Below, in pieces: positions 9,098 through 17,809 of a stretch of 64,000 nucleotides of DNA. A program made the translations under genes and the position numbers. Origin of the DNA: Neptunomonas marina. GTDB taxonomy: Bacteria > Pseudomonadota > Gammaproteobacteria > Pseudomonadales > Balneatricaceae. The stretch spans positions 1-64,000 of the forward strand of contig NZ_SACQ01000009.1 of NCBI RefSeq assembly GCF_004005935.1, read 5' to 3'. The notes under the pieces are model-generated. The model was not told the DNA's origin, did not search any database, and was given only the letters and a program-made list of their open reading frames with translations. Within the stretch, counting starts at the first letter, position 1. Every line of letters begins with the position of its first letter.

Positions 9098-9643
9098 ATG
9101 AATAGGAATGTAAAGCTCGCTTCAGGATTATTGGCTGCACTTGCGCTGGCCGGCTGCCAATCGAATCAGGTAATCGAAGGTGCTTTGAATGGTGCATTAG
9201 GCTCTGTTGCCAGCTCAACCGGCATATTAGGCAAAGGAACCGGCACGAGTACACGAAATGATGATTTCTTATCGCCGGGCCATGCGCGTAATAACTGTCG
9301 TTATCATTTTGATAACAAGTGTGCTGCAGATTTCGGCAAGCTAGCAGTGACGCATCAACGCAATCGTGAAGGTGTAACCCTCGTGCGTTACGGTAACCTA
9401 ATTGAAGGTGCCAGCGGTGGCATGCTGAAAGAGAGCCGCGTTTCGGAACAGATGTTTCCCTATATTGATGGCGGCTTTATCGCCTTTGAGCGTAACATCT
9501 ACATCTCTAAAAAGGCGCGCGGTGTTCGCCCCGGCAAATACTACTTTAAAGGCCAGTATGGCAACCAAGACCCACAACTTGCGGTGGGCGATATTACAAT
9601 CAAGCCGGGTGTTACCAATCTTATTAACGTAACATACGACTAA
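9098..9643 (+). CDS. Putative lipoprotein of unknown function
   Basis: The 181-residue product has a lipoprotein signal with lipobox LALAGC, so Cys20 should be lipidated. ATG 9098 follows AAGG at 9087-9090. The mature part has a Gly/Ser-rich linker, then a domain with NNCRYHFDNKC and, near the end, RPGKYYFKGQYGNQ. The latter resembles the beta-sandwich ends of outer-membrane accessory lipoproteins, but I do not recognise a named family. It is followed by a hairpin and appears to be monocistronic. Confidence 0.75.
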   Translation: MNRNVKLASGLLAALALAGCQSNQVIEGALNGALGSVASSTGILGKGTGTSTRNDDFLSPGHARNNCRYHFDNKCAADFGKLAVTHQRNREGVTLVRYGNLIEGASGGMLKESRVSEQMFPYIDGGFIAFERNIYISKKARGVRPGKYYFKGQYGNQDPQLAVGDITIKPGVTNLINVTYD

Positions 9644-9652
9644 GTATTGCTC

Positions 9653-9684
9653 GCACCAAAGTGCTACTTTTAGGACTTTGGTGC
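9653..9684 (+). terminator. Hairpin after the lipoprotein gene
   Basis: GCACCAAAGT and ACTTTGGTGC form a perfect 10-bp stem with a 12-base loop, starting ten bases after the stop. The following CCTCTTTC is only a modest T-tract. Confidence 0.65.
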
Positions 9685-9822
9685 CCTCTTTCGATATATC
9701 CACACATATCTTAAATACTCTGCGTTTCTACCTCGACAGCGGCTCCAATTGGACTAGACTAGTGTGGTATTAACTGTTTGTTATTACCGACATTTGGCCT
9801 GATTGATAACGAGGGAACATTA

Positions 9823-10485
9823 ATGAAGCGCCTAAACGCAGCTGTGCTCGCTACACTGATTAGCTCATCCGCTTATGCGGATTTTCAACCGATTACATCA
9901 GAAAATATCACCACAACCGAGATGAACACACCAGGCTTTACTGAGAACATCGCGGGTGATTCGATCTGGTTATGCTTGGATACGTTGAACGGCCCGCTGG
10001 TGGATGGGGATGTGTTCACCTATACGCTGTCTAATGATGCACGATTCGCATCAGCTACCATGAGTCTTGAGGAATCCAAAGGGGGAGCAGGAACCGGTTC
10101 TGTAAGTTTTGCCGCTCAAACACCAGCAGATGCGACGGGCCAACAAACAGTTACTTTCACTGTGAACAACGCAGCAAGTATCTCAACGAATAATTTTAAT
10201 ACGCCCACAGGCCCTGGTTCATGTGATGGCGTGATCCTTTCCGGCCAGACCATTGCAGGACAAGCGGTGGATTTTAGCTTTACCAACCCTTGGGCAAGCA
10301 CGCAGGTTACGTTAAATGCCACATTACAACGTGGCGCTACAACGCTAACCACGGGCTCAGTGCTGCTTTTTAACTTGCCACAACCCCCACGCCAGATTCC
10401 AGCCATCCCGCTAGCAGGGTTGGTCTTGTTAGGTGGCCTATTAGGTGCTGTTGGCCTGAGAAAAGCCAAACAACCAAAGCGCTAA
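9823..10485 (+). CDS. Exported protein with a CTERM-like C-terminal anchor
   Basis: The 220-residue protein has a signal peptide (cleavage near SSAYA-D) and a Ser/Thr/Asn-rich beta-type body with two cysteines. It ends in a tripartite tail: Pro-containing IPAIPL, a hydrophobic segment, and basic RKAKQPKR. This resembles IPTL- or PEP-CTERM sorting signals, which are processed by exosortase/rhombosortase-type proteases, but it does not match a consensus exactly. ATG 9823 is preferred because GAGGGA precedes it. No sorting protease is in the window. The function is unknown. Confidence 0.7.
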   Translation: MKRLNAAVLATLISSSAYADFQPITSENITTTEMNTPGFTENIAGDSIWLCLDTLNGPLVDGDVFTYTLSNDARFASATMSLEESKGGAGTGSVSFAAQTPADATGQQTVTFTVNNAASISTNNFNTPTGPGSCDGVILSGQTIAGQAVDFSFTNPWASTQVTLNATLQRGATTLTTGSVLLFNLPQPPRQIPAIPLAGLVLLGGLLGAVGLRKAKQPKR

Positions 10486-10494
10486 AAGGCTAAA

Positions 10495-10519
10495 TGCAGC
10501 AGGCAAGTGCCTTGCTGCA
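10495..10519. terminator. Bidirectional hairpin between convergent genes
   Basis: TGCAGCA-GGCA pairs with TGCC-T-TGCTGCA with a single bulge. It lies exactly between the converging ends of the exported protein and the aminotransferase genes. Confidence 0.5.
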
Positions 10520-10524
10520 CATCG

Positions 10525-11712
10525 CTATTGCTGGCCAACCACCTCTACAATGATCTCGGCGATCAGTGCGCAGTCCTCTTTTGAAAAAGTCAGCGGGATA
10601 CGCATGTCCAAAAGCGTGGCGAGTATTTGCTCGGTTTGCGTTAGCTTGGGCAACGTTTTGATGTAGCGCCAGCTATCGTAGCGGCTGGTGTAATCGGTTG
10701 GCTCGGCGCCTCCAAACCATTTTAGTACCACACCGCGCGCGGCACATTCATCGATAACGTGCTGGATTTGCGCTGGATTAAAGTTTGGTAGTGAGAACTG
10801 GATAGAGCTGGCCACAAACCCCTCTTTAGCAGGGCGCCTGGGTATATAAATATTGTCAGCCTCAGCAAGTGTACGTTCCAGTATGCGATAGCGGCGATTC
10901 CAGCGTGCGCACTGGGCGTCTAAATCGGCCAGTTGCGGACGCAAAATGGCTGCCCGCAGGTTATCCATACGGCCACTGTAGTTGGGGGTCTCATAGCGAA
11001 TCGTATCGAACGTAGCCGGCGGTGGCCCTTTAAAGTGGCGATCAAACAGCATGTAAGACCCAGAGTGCATGATTGCCCGCGCCATCACATCATCATGGCG
11101 GGTAGTTAAAAAGCCGCCTTCGCCCGAGTTGATATGCTTGTAGGTCTGCATGCTGAAACAAGCAATATCACCAAAGGTGCCGCTTTTTTGGCCGTTCCAT
11201 GTAGCCCCCATCGTATGGGCGCAATCTTCGATTAAGAACAGGTTATAGCGTGCACAGATCGTCATAATTGCATCCATGTCCACAAGGTGGCCACGCATGT
11301 GTGATAGCAGCAAATAGCGGGCCCCGCTGCTGGCCGCTTTGCGCTCTAAGTCGGCAAGATCGATACAGTAGTCTTGGGCAACATCCACCAATACAGGCAC
11401 TGCGCCGCTGTTGTGGATGGCACCGGGGACAGGAGCCAGTGTGAAAGCGTTACACAGCACCTGATCGCCCGGTTTGACACCGCCAGCACGCATAGCGATA
11501 TGCAGCGCATATCCACCCGAAGAGCAAGCCAGAGCATAGGGAACGCCTTGGTATTCGGCAAACTCGCACTCCAGTAGATCAGTTTCACTTTGCTCGTCGG
11601 GCAGTGTGTTGTAGCGATGCAGACGGCCGCTTTGCATCACGTTAATGGCCGCTTCGATACCCGCTGCTGGGATCGGCTCTTGCTGAGTGAACGACTTCTC
11701 AAAACGTTTCAT
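10525..11712 (-). CDS. DegT/DnrJ/EryC1/StrS-family PLP aminotransferase
   Basis: These enzymes transfer an amino group to keto or aldehyde groups, often of sugars, using pyridoxal phosphate. The 395-residue protein has Asp163 in IEDCAHTMGA and the cofactor lysine Lys192 in YKHINSGEGG, both standard for the family. GAGGAG stands eight bases before the start. It follows the HisD-like gene by nine bases and is certainly co-transcribed with it. No sugar-nucleotide genes are nearby, so a small-molecule substrate produced by the neighbouring dehydrogenase is more likely than a surface sugar. The substrate is unknown. Confidence 0.88.
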   Translation of the reverse strand: MKRFEKSFTQQEPIPAAGIEAAINVMQSGRLHRYNTLPDEQSETDLLECEFAEYQGVPYALACSSGGYALHIAMRAGGVKPGDQVLCNAFTLAPVPGAIHNSGAVPVLVDVAQDYCIDLADLERKAASSGARYLLLSHMRGHLVDMDAIMTICARYNLFLIEDCAHTMGATWNGQKSGTFGDIACFSMQTYKHINSGEGGFLTTRHDDVMARAIMHSGSYMLFDRHFKGPPPATFDTIRYETPNYSGRMDNLRAAILRPQLADLDAQCARWNRRYRILERTLAEADNIYIPRRPAKEGFVASSIQFSLPNFNPAQIQHVIDECAARGVVLKWFGGAEPTDYTSRYDSWRYIKTLPKLTQTEQILATLLDMRIPLTFSKEDCALIAEIIVEVVGQQ

Positions 11713-11721
11713 AGCCGCTCC

Positions 11722-13032
11722 TCAGTCATAGCGTTTCTGTTGATAGACGGGGAAATCCCACGTTTCATTCGGGAAGTACTTACGCAAGCGCCAATCACAG
11801 GCTCGAGCATGGCCCTCCATACCTTCGGCTCGTGAGATACGCGAGCCGGCCGCGCTGAACGCGTAGTTGGCGTCTTCGCTGATCTCTTGATAGGTGAGGA
11901 TCTTCAAGAACTTCTGCACATTTAAGCCACCGCTATAGCGAGCCACGCGCTTGGTGGGCAGAATATGGTTAGTGCCAGAGCATTTGTCGCCGTGAGTGAC
12001 CGTGGCGCCTTCACCGAGAAAAAGCGAGCCGTAGTTGCGTAGATGATCGCGCCACCATGCTAGCTCCTCTGCGATCACCTGTAGGTGTTCAGATGCATAC
12101 TCGTCACTCACACGGACACACTCCTCACGGCTCTCACAGAGGATGATCTCGCCGTGGTTATCCCATGCGCTTTGTACCACCTCGTGGTTGGGCATGTCGG
12201 CAGCCACTTTTGGCATGATCTTGGCAACCTGCTCTGCAATTTGGCGGCTGGTTGTGAAAAGCCAAACCGGTGAATCGTAGCCGTGCTCGGCTTGCGAGAC
12301 TAAGTCCACCGCGATGGTCATAGGATCGGCGCTATCATCGGCGATAATGGCGGATTCAGTGGGGCCTGCGAATACATCAATACCCACCTCGCCAAAGAGT
12401 AGGCGCTTTGCTTCGGCCACATAGCCGTTGCCGGGGCCGACCAAAATATCCGCAGCTACGCCGGTAAACAGCCCTTTGGCCATCGTGGCCACCGCATGAA
12501 CACCTCCCATTTCGAGGATGATATCGGCACCGGCAAGGTCCATGGCATAGACGATGGCAGGGTGGATGCTGCCATCTTTCGGTGGCGAACACGCGATGAT
12601 CGTCTCAACACCGGCGACCTTGGCCGTTGCAATGCTCATTAGCGCAGATGCGGCATGGGAGTATCGTCCGCCCGGTACATAGCAACCGGCACAGCTGACG
12701 GGAATCACCTTTTGACCTAGCTTGACGCCGGGCGTTGCTTCGATCTCAAACTCATTCAGACTAGCGCGCTGCGCTTTGGCAAAGGTTTGTACTTGTTGAT
12801 AGGCAAATTGGATATCTGCTTTTACTTGCTCCGGCACTTGAGCGATCAGTGCTGCGCGCTTTTCATCACTGAGCACAAAGTCGCCTTGCCAATTATCGAA
12901 CTGGGCGGCGTACTCGCGTACGGCGGCCTCGCCATCGCGGCCAATGCGCTCCAGCATCTGCTTTACGGTTTGCTGTATACGCTCATCTGTTGTGGCTGTT
13001 ACACCCGCTGTTGCGCGCTTGATGTATTCCAT
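11722..13032 (-). CDS. HisD-family dehydrogenase, sulfopropanediol (HpsN)-like
   Basis: The 436-residue protein belongs to the histidinol dehydrogenase fold, an NAD-linked zinc alcohol dehydrogenase that oxidises an alcohol in two steps to an acid. The family zinc ligands are visible at Gln247, His250, Asp349 and His408, and the catalytic pair at Glu315-His316 (EYASEHLQV). The details EYASEH, GDKCSGTNH and GMEGHARA fit the non-histidine branch that includes sulfopropanediol 3-dehydrogenase HpsN. No other his gene is near. It is the first gene of a two-gene operon with the DegT aminotransferase and is divergent from a LysR regulator. Confidence 0.82.
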   Translation of the reverse strand: MEYIKRATAGVTATTDERIQQTVKQMLERIGRDGEAAVREYAAQFDNWQGDFVLSDEKRAALIAQVPEQVKADIQFAYQQVQTFAKAQRASLNEFEIEATPGVKLGQKVIPVSCAGCYVPGGRYSHAASALMSIATAKVAGVETIIACSPPKDGSIHPAIVYAMDLAGADIILEMGGVHAVATMAKGLFTGVAADILVGPGNGYVAEAKRLLFGEVGIDVFAGPTESAIIADDSADPMTIAVDLVSQAEHGYDSPVWLFTTSRQIAEQVAKIMPKVAADMPNHEVVQSAWDNHGEIILCESREECVRVSDEYASEHLQVIAEELAWWRDHLRNYGSLFLGEGATVTHGDKCSGTNHILPTKRVARYSGGLNVQKFLKILTYQEISEDANYAFSAAGSRISRAEGMEGHARACDWRLRKYFPNETWDFPVYQQKRYD

Positions 13033-13089
13033 TGTCTAAACCCTCTGTCGTTCTTCTTGTGAGGCTCGAAGTTTTGGTACTTTGGTTGA

Positions 13090-13107
13090 GCGGAGGCCTA
13101 TCTCCGC
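13090..13107. promoter_or_regulatory. Inverted repeat in the hpsN-like/lysR divergent region
   Basis: GCGGAG-GCCTAT-CTCCGC lies between the divergent starts (13032 and 13207). It could be an operator for the LysR protein, but it lacks the usual T-N11-A form, so the call is weak. Confidence 0.35.
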
Positions 13108-13206
13108 CTATGCAATAGCTCCATACTAGGAGGAGTGTGCAGCAGCAGGCCAATGCCGTTTTTGGTACAGGCGGTTACTTTTTTGCATGGGCGTCTAGGT
13201 GAGATT

Positions 13207-14112
13207 ATGGAACTGAAATGGTTAATCGACTTTATTGCACTCGTGGAGCACGGCAGTTTCTCCAAAGCGGCCCAAGCGCGCTTTGTAACGCAGCCTGCGT
13301 TTAGCCGCCGTATCCGCTCGTTAGAAAACTGGTTGGGTGTTGGGCTGGTTGATCGCGATAAATACCCCACCACACTGACACCCGCAGGCGAGGCTTTTGT
13401 TGAGCAAGCGCGCCAGATGATCAGCCAAACCAACGCTGTGCGTAATCAGATGCAAGATATGGCCAGTGAGCGCGAGCAACTGGTGATAGTGGCGCAACAT
13501 GCGCTAGCGGTATCGTTTTTCCCCGCGTGGATGACCACCCTTGAAGCACTCACTAATGGAGCGCTAGTGAAGGTGGAGTCTGGCAATTTGCACGATAACG
13601 TTGAAGCATTTCTCTCAGGTAATGGCGATTTTCTGTTGTGCTACGCCTCTGAAGATATTTTTAGTCAGCTCCAACGAGAGGATGTTGAAACACTGCAAGT
13701 GGGTGTTGATCGGTTAGTGCCTGTTTCAGCGGCCAACACCGCCGGTGAACCGATTTTACCGGTACCGGAGCAGGGTACGCTCAAAGTTTTAGGCCACCCT
13801 GCGCAGTCCTATTTTGGCCGCTTATTAGCGCGTGAGTGCATACCTCATGTGCCCGCGCAGCTGAAGTTACATCTGGCCTGTGAGAACGCGCTGTCGGAAG
13901 CGCTCAAGTCACTGGTCCTGAGTGGCTACGGTATCGCTTGGCTACCCCTTAGCTTGATCCGCCGCGAGTTAGAGCAAGGCCAGCTGGTGCAACTGGACGA
14001 ACCGCTGCGCTCGTTAGACCTATCCATTCGCTTGTATCGATTACGCCGCCCAGCGTGTCACGCAGCGGATCAGTTTTGGCACTACTTACAAGAGCTCTAC
14101 AGCGGCACCTAA
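13207..14112 (+). CDS. LysR-family transcriptional regulator
   Basis: This is a 301-residue LysR protein. An N-terminal winged HTH (about 1-60, with FSKAAQARFVTQPAFSRRIRSLE) is joined to a periplasmic-binding-like effector domain. ATG 13207 follows GGTGAG; an in-frame start at 13135 would add 24 atypical residues. It is divergent from the HisD-like/DegT operon and upstream of the decarboxylase gene on its own strand. It is placed to control both and presumably senses an intermediate of that pathway. Confidence 0.9.
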   Translation: MELKWLIDFIALVEHGSFSKAAQARFVTQPAFSRRIRSLENWLGVGLVDRDKYPTTLTPAGEAFVEQARQMISQTNAVRNQMQDMASEREQLVIVAQHALAVSFFPAWMTTLEALTNGALVKVESGNLHDNVEAFLSGNGDFLLCYASEDIFSQLQREDVETLQVGVDRLVPVSAANTAGEPILPVPEQGTLKVLGHPAQSYFGRLLARECIPHVPAQLKLHLACENALSEALKSLVLSGYGIAWLPLSLIRRELEQGQLVQLDEPLRSLDLSIRLYRLRRPACHAADQFWHYLQELYSGT

Positions 14113-14229
14113 CGCGTTGCCATGCCGAAAAGTAACTGCCGCAAATAAAATCAGCATTGGAGCCTAGCCAAACGCCGTGAATATACTGCGATCTAACACA
14201 TAATAATCGGCTTAGATTGGGCACAATGT

Positions 14230-15627
14230 ATGGAAAAGCAGCTAGAGATACTCACCAAAGCGGTAACGACATGGTTGGCAGAGGAGCGCCCGGTAGTGCA
14301 AGCTCCCGCGGCACAAGAGCTAGCAGCGCAACTGGATGTTAGTTTAGGCGAGCAGGGCGCCGACTGGCCGACACTAGAGGCCGCGGTGCGCAACTATCTG
14401 CACTACAACCCCGATGCTGCACAACCTGATTTCTTCAAGCTGCTCTACTCTGGCCGTAACGATGCGGCGCTGCTGGGCGATTGGATCACAAGTTTGAGCA
14501 ATGCCACCATGCATACCTACCAAGTGGGGCCGGTGGCCACGCTGATGGAACTGGAGCTGATCCGCCAATGGAACCGTTTGGTCGGCTTTGACGATACCAG
14601 CGAAGGCGTCATGGTTGCAGGTGGCAGCCAAGCGAATCTGATTGGCATGATGCTAGCGCGCCACCACGTCTGTCCAGATTACAAAACACGTGGTAGCCAA
14701 GGTCAAACGCTGGTGGCATATGTCTCTGATCAAGCGCATTACTCCGCACAAAAAGCCGCGAATGTGCTCGGCATCGGTACTGATAACCTGATTGCCGTTG
14801 CTACAGATGAGCAGGGCCGTATGTGCCCCGATGCACTCACAGCCGAGATCAACGCCAGTATCGCCAACGGGCATGTGCCGTTTTTTATCGGCCTGACCGC
14901 TGGCACCACGGTAACAGGGGCGTTTGATCCTGTCGCTGCGTGTAGCAAAATCGCCAAGGCTCACAACATTTGGCTGCATATTGATGGCGCGTGGGGTGCT
15001 CCTGTGCTGTTTTCTCAGCAACACCGCCACCTATTAGCAGATAGCCATTTAGCCGATTCGGTTGCGTGGGATGCACACAAGCTGATGAACGTACCGATCA
15101 CCGCCGCCGTCATTCTCGTCAAGCACGCCGGTGCGTTGACGGCTTGTTGCTCTGGCGGCGGGGGTGACTATCTATTCCATGCCGATGAGAACGCGGCCTA
15201 TAACTTGGGTGAACGCTCCATTCAATGTGGCCGTCGTGCCGATGCACTCAAGGTTTGGCTCAGTTGGAAAGCGCTCGGCAATCAGGGTTTCGCTGCCAAA
15301 ATCGATCACCTCCAGGCGATGCGGGCAACATGCGTTGAGCATATTGGCGCAAGCAGCCAGCTTGAGCTGCTGGCTGATGCGAGTTACCTAAATGTCTTGT
15401 TTCGATTCAACCCCGGTACCGGCCTCACTGAAGCGCAGCTCCGTACCTTGAATATCGAGATCTGCAAAATCATGATGCGTTCCGGCGGCCCTTACGTTGA
15501 TTATGCCCAGTATAAAGGGCGCACCGGTATTCGATTGATCTTGGCTAACGGTGAGGTGAATGCCGGGCATATAGAGCGGCTGATGGCGAAAGTAGAGCGG
15601 GTGGGAGATGAACTGTCTGCGATGTAA
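14230..15627 (+). CDS. Group II PLP decarboxylase, cysteine sulfinate/glutamate type
   Basis: The 465-residue protein resembles the animal-type glutamate/cysteine-sulfinate decarboxylase group. It has DFFKLLYSG near the N-terminus, TMHTYQVGPVATLME, His170, Asp252 in HIDGAWG, and the cofactor lysine Lys284 in WDAHKLMNVP. Such enzymes remove the alpha-carboxyl of acidic amino acids (glutamate, aspartate, cysteine sulfinate, cysteate). The substrate cannot be read from the sequence. Location beside an HpsN-like dehydrogenase makes a sulfonated amino acid an attractive guess. It lies about 117 bases after the LysR gene on the same strand. Confidence 0.85.
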   Translation: MEKQLEILTKAVTTWLAEERPVVQAPAAQELAAQLDVSLGEQGADWPTLEAAVRNYLHYNPDAAQPDFFKLLYSGRNDAALLGDWITSLSNATMHTYQVGPVATLMELELIRQWNRLVGFDDTSEGVMVAGGSQANLIGMMLARHHVCPDYKTRGSQGQTLVAYVSDQAHYSAQKAANVLGIGTDNLIAVATDEQGRMCPDALTAEINASIANGHVPFFIGLTAGTTVTGAFDPVAACSKIAKAHNIWLHIDGAWGAPVLFSQQHRHLLADSHLADSVAWDAHKLMNVPITAAVILVKHAGALTACCSGGGGDYLFHADENAAYNLGERSIQCGRRADALKVWLSWKALGNQGFAAKIDHLQAMRATCVEHIGASSQLELLADASYLNVLFRFNPGTGLTEAQLRTLNIEICKIMMRSGGPYVDYAQYKGRTGIRLILANGEVNAGHIERLMAKVERVGDELSAM

Positions 15628-15877
15628 AAAAGTTTGTTAGTCGGTTGAGGTCTACCGACGTGTAACGAGACAAGAGATAGAGTAACAACAGCGAGGTCCA
15701 GGGCTTAAGGCACCTAGAACCTATTGATTCTATGACGAAAAACATGGTTTATCAGTGCATCTAATACTACGATGTTCTCGACTGGGGCACGGCTGAGACT
15801 AATTGATCAGCTGCCTGACGTTTTGGCTCTCAAAAACCGGCTCCTTTTGTTTTCATCGTCTTAATAGAGGCACAAAC

Positions 15878-16561
15878 ATGTCTACTCGTTTTTCATCCAA
15901 AGCTTGCGTGATCGCGGCAAGCGCGGTTTCTATGGTACTGATCAGTGGCTGCGCCACGGAAACACATCGCGAAATTGCTCCTCAGAAAGTGGAAACTTAT
16001 CGCACCGTCTACAACGGCGTAAAAACAACGTTAGCTATCGGCAACTTTGATAATCGTTCTAGTTACATGCAAGGCATGTTTAGCAGCGGCGATAAGCTTG
16101 GAACACAGGCTAAAACGATTCTTAAAACGCACTTACAACAGACCAACCGCTTTCGCGTTGTTGATCGTGACAACATGCAGCAATTGGCTAACGAAGCCAA
16201 ATTACGCGGTCAGAGCCAAAAGCTAAAGGGAGCCCGCTACGTTGTTTCCGGTGATGTCACCGAGTTTGGCCGTAAAGTCACAGGAGATCAGCAGCTATTT
16301 GGTCTGTTGGGAAGTGGTAAAACTCAAACAGCGTATGCAAAAGTCTCTTTGAACGTTGTGGATATCGAAACTTCTGAAATTGTTTACTCCACGCAAGGTG
16401 CAGGTGAGTATCAGTTGAGCAATCGAGAGGTAATAGGGTTTGGTGGTTCGGCGGGGTACGATGCAACTCTTAACGGAAAAGTGCTCAACTTTGCTATCAA
16501 GGAAGCCGTGAATAACTTAGCTCATGACGTTAGCCTAGGTGTTTGGACTGTAGAAAAGTAA
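15878..16561 (+). CDS. CsgG/HfaB-family outer-membrane lipoprotein
   Basis: The 227-residue protein has a lipobox (LISGC) and a CsgG-type domain with LAIGNFDNRS, KTHLQQTNRFRVVDRDNM and GARYVVSGDVTEF. CsgG forms the outer-membrane channel for curli. This shorter group instead travels with DUF4810 and GNA1162 lipoproteins, as here, and its role is not established. ATG 15878 follows AGAGG. It is the first gene of a tight three-gene operon, with a gap of 12 bases to the next gene. No curlin genes are present. Confidence 0.88.
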   Translation: MSTRFSSKACVIAASAVSMVLISGCATETHREIAPQKVETYRTVYNGVKTTLAIGNFDNRSSYMQGMFSSGDKLGTQAKTILKTHLQQTNRFRVVDRDNMQQLANEAKLRGQSQKLKGARYVVSGDVTEFGRKVTGDQQLFGLLGSGKTQTAYAKVSLNVVDIETSEIVYSTQGAGEYQLSNREVIGFGGSAGYDATLNGKVLNFAIKEAVNNLAHDVSLGVWTVEK

Positions 16562-16573
16562 CAGGGAAGATGT

Positions 16574-16942
16574 ATGAAATCGGCAAGTAGGATTGTGCCA
16601 ATTATCGCCATAGCGCTTGTTATGGTGGGCTGTGGGCAGAAAAAATCAATGTATCATTGGGGTTCGTATCAAGGCGTTGTGCATGATATGTATGTCACCC
16701 CTGAGAACATGCCCCCAGCGATGCAAATTACGAAGCTCAACGAAGATATCGAGCAAGCCGCTGCCAACGGCCAAAAGGTGCCGCCGGGCCTTTATGCCCA
16801 TTTGGGGATGGCGTATGCAGCACAAGGCCAGCCAGAAAAAGCGGCCGCGGCGTTAAACAAAGAGCAGGCGCTCTTTCCAGAGTCTACGACTTTTATTACA
16901 ACCTTGCTTAGAAATGCTGACATGGAGGCCAGCCAGCAATGA
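16574..16942 (+). CDS. DUF4810 lipoprotein
   Basis: The 122-residue protein has a lipobox (VMVGC) and the YHWGSYQ motif characteristic of DUF4810. It continues with a short TPR-like helical hairpin (PPGLYAHLGMAYAAQGQPEKAAAAL). It overlaps the start of the GNA1162 gene by four bases (ATGA), so translation is probably coupled. Its partners suggest an accessory role for the CsgG-like protein at the outer membrane. Confidence 0.85.
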   Translation: MKSASRIVPIIAIALVMVGCGQKKSMYHWGSYQGVVHDMYVTPENMPPAMQITKLNEDIEQAAANGQKVPPGLYAHLGMAYAAQGQPEKAAAALNKEQALFPESTTFITTLLRNADMEASQQ

Positions 16943-17580
16943 GACATTTTGTTCGGGCGATAGCTATAACAGTCGTCGCGCTAATAGCTACCGGTTGTGC
17001 GACCACCCAACCAACTTATGACTACACCGCATTAGAAGCTTCAAAGCCACGCTCTATTTTGGTGATTCCACCGATTAATAACAGCGTTGCCGTAAATGCA
17101 CCTTATATTTACCTATCGACTATTTCAGCACCCTTGGCTGAGAAAGGGTATTACGTCTTTCCGGTTGCGGTAATTGAGCAGTTTTTAACCAGTAATGGTC
17201 TACAATCGCCCGCTGATATGCATAACATCAGCCTAGAAAAAATACGTGAGCATATAAACCCCGATGCGGTGCTATACGTCACCATCCAAGATTGGGGGCA
17301 GAAATATCACGTGGTTGACTCCACAACGGTTGTAAATACTGAGCTGAAGCTTGTTGATGCGAAAACAGGCCACATTTTATGGACCGCAAAAGCCGCATTA
17401 GCGCAAGGTGCTAACAACGGCGGAGGGGGCTTAGCTGGCATGTTGATTTCTGCAGTTGTTAATCAGGTGATCGGGTCTGTCTCGGATAGAACCCCTCAGG
17501 TCTCTGCAATCGCGAATAACATCGCGATTAATCACCGCAACCTAGGGCTGTTACCGGGCCCTTATGCCGCTAAAAACTAA
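16939..17580 (+). CDS. GNA1162-family (DUF799) lipoprotein
   Basis: The 213-residue protein has a lipobox (LIATGC) followed by a conserved domain with SILVIPPINNSVAVNAPYIY, the GNA1162 signature. Neisserial GNA1162 is an outer-membrane lipoprotein whose fold recalls the N-terminal domains of TolB and CsgG. Together with the two preceding genes it makes the same three-protein set known in Neisseria and other proteobacteria. The biological role is unknown. Confidence 0.87.
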   Translation: MRHFVRAIAITVVALIATGCATTQPTYDYTALEASKPRSILVIPPINNSVAVNAPYIYLSTISAPLAEKGYYVFPVAVIEQFLTSNGLQSPADMHNISLEKIREHINPDAVLYVTIQDWGQKYHVVDSTTVVNTELKLVDAKTGHILWTAKAALAQGANNGGGGLAGMLISAVVNQVIGSVSDRTPQVSAIANNIAINHRNLGLLPGPYAAKN

Positions 17581-17809
17581 CGCGGTTCGTTCAACTCATT
17601 TGGCAGCTATGGAGGGCTCCTGCGTAGTTGTCAGATGAGGTTATTTCTACGAGCTGTGGACACTAACGCCACTTTCTACTCTGATGCGCTCAATTCGTTT
17701 CTTATCGTGCAGATATGCTGTAGTGTTTAACGCTAACAATAATTGATAACGCGCTGTTTTCTTTATCGAAATTAGGGATAGCGGATTATCACATTCGGAG
17801 GAAAGGGAG

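Noticed and set aside
11722-13032. True histidinol dehydrogenase (hisD) of histidine synthesis
   Set aside because: Catalytic residues fit the wider family, but GDKCSGTNH, the MEGHAR end and the complete lack of his neighbours favour the HpsN-like branch.
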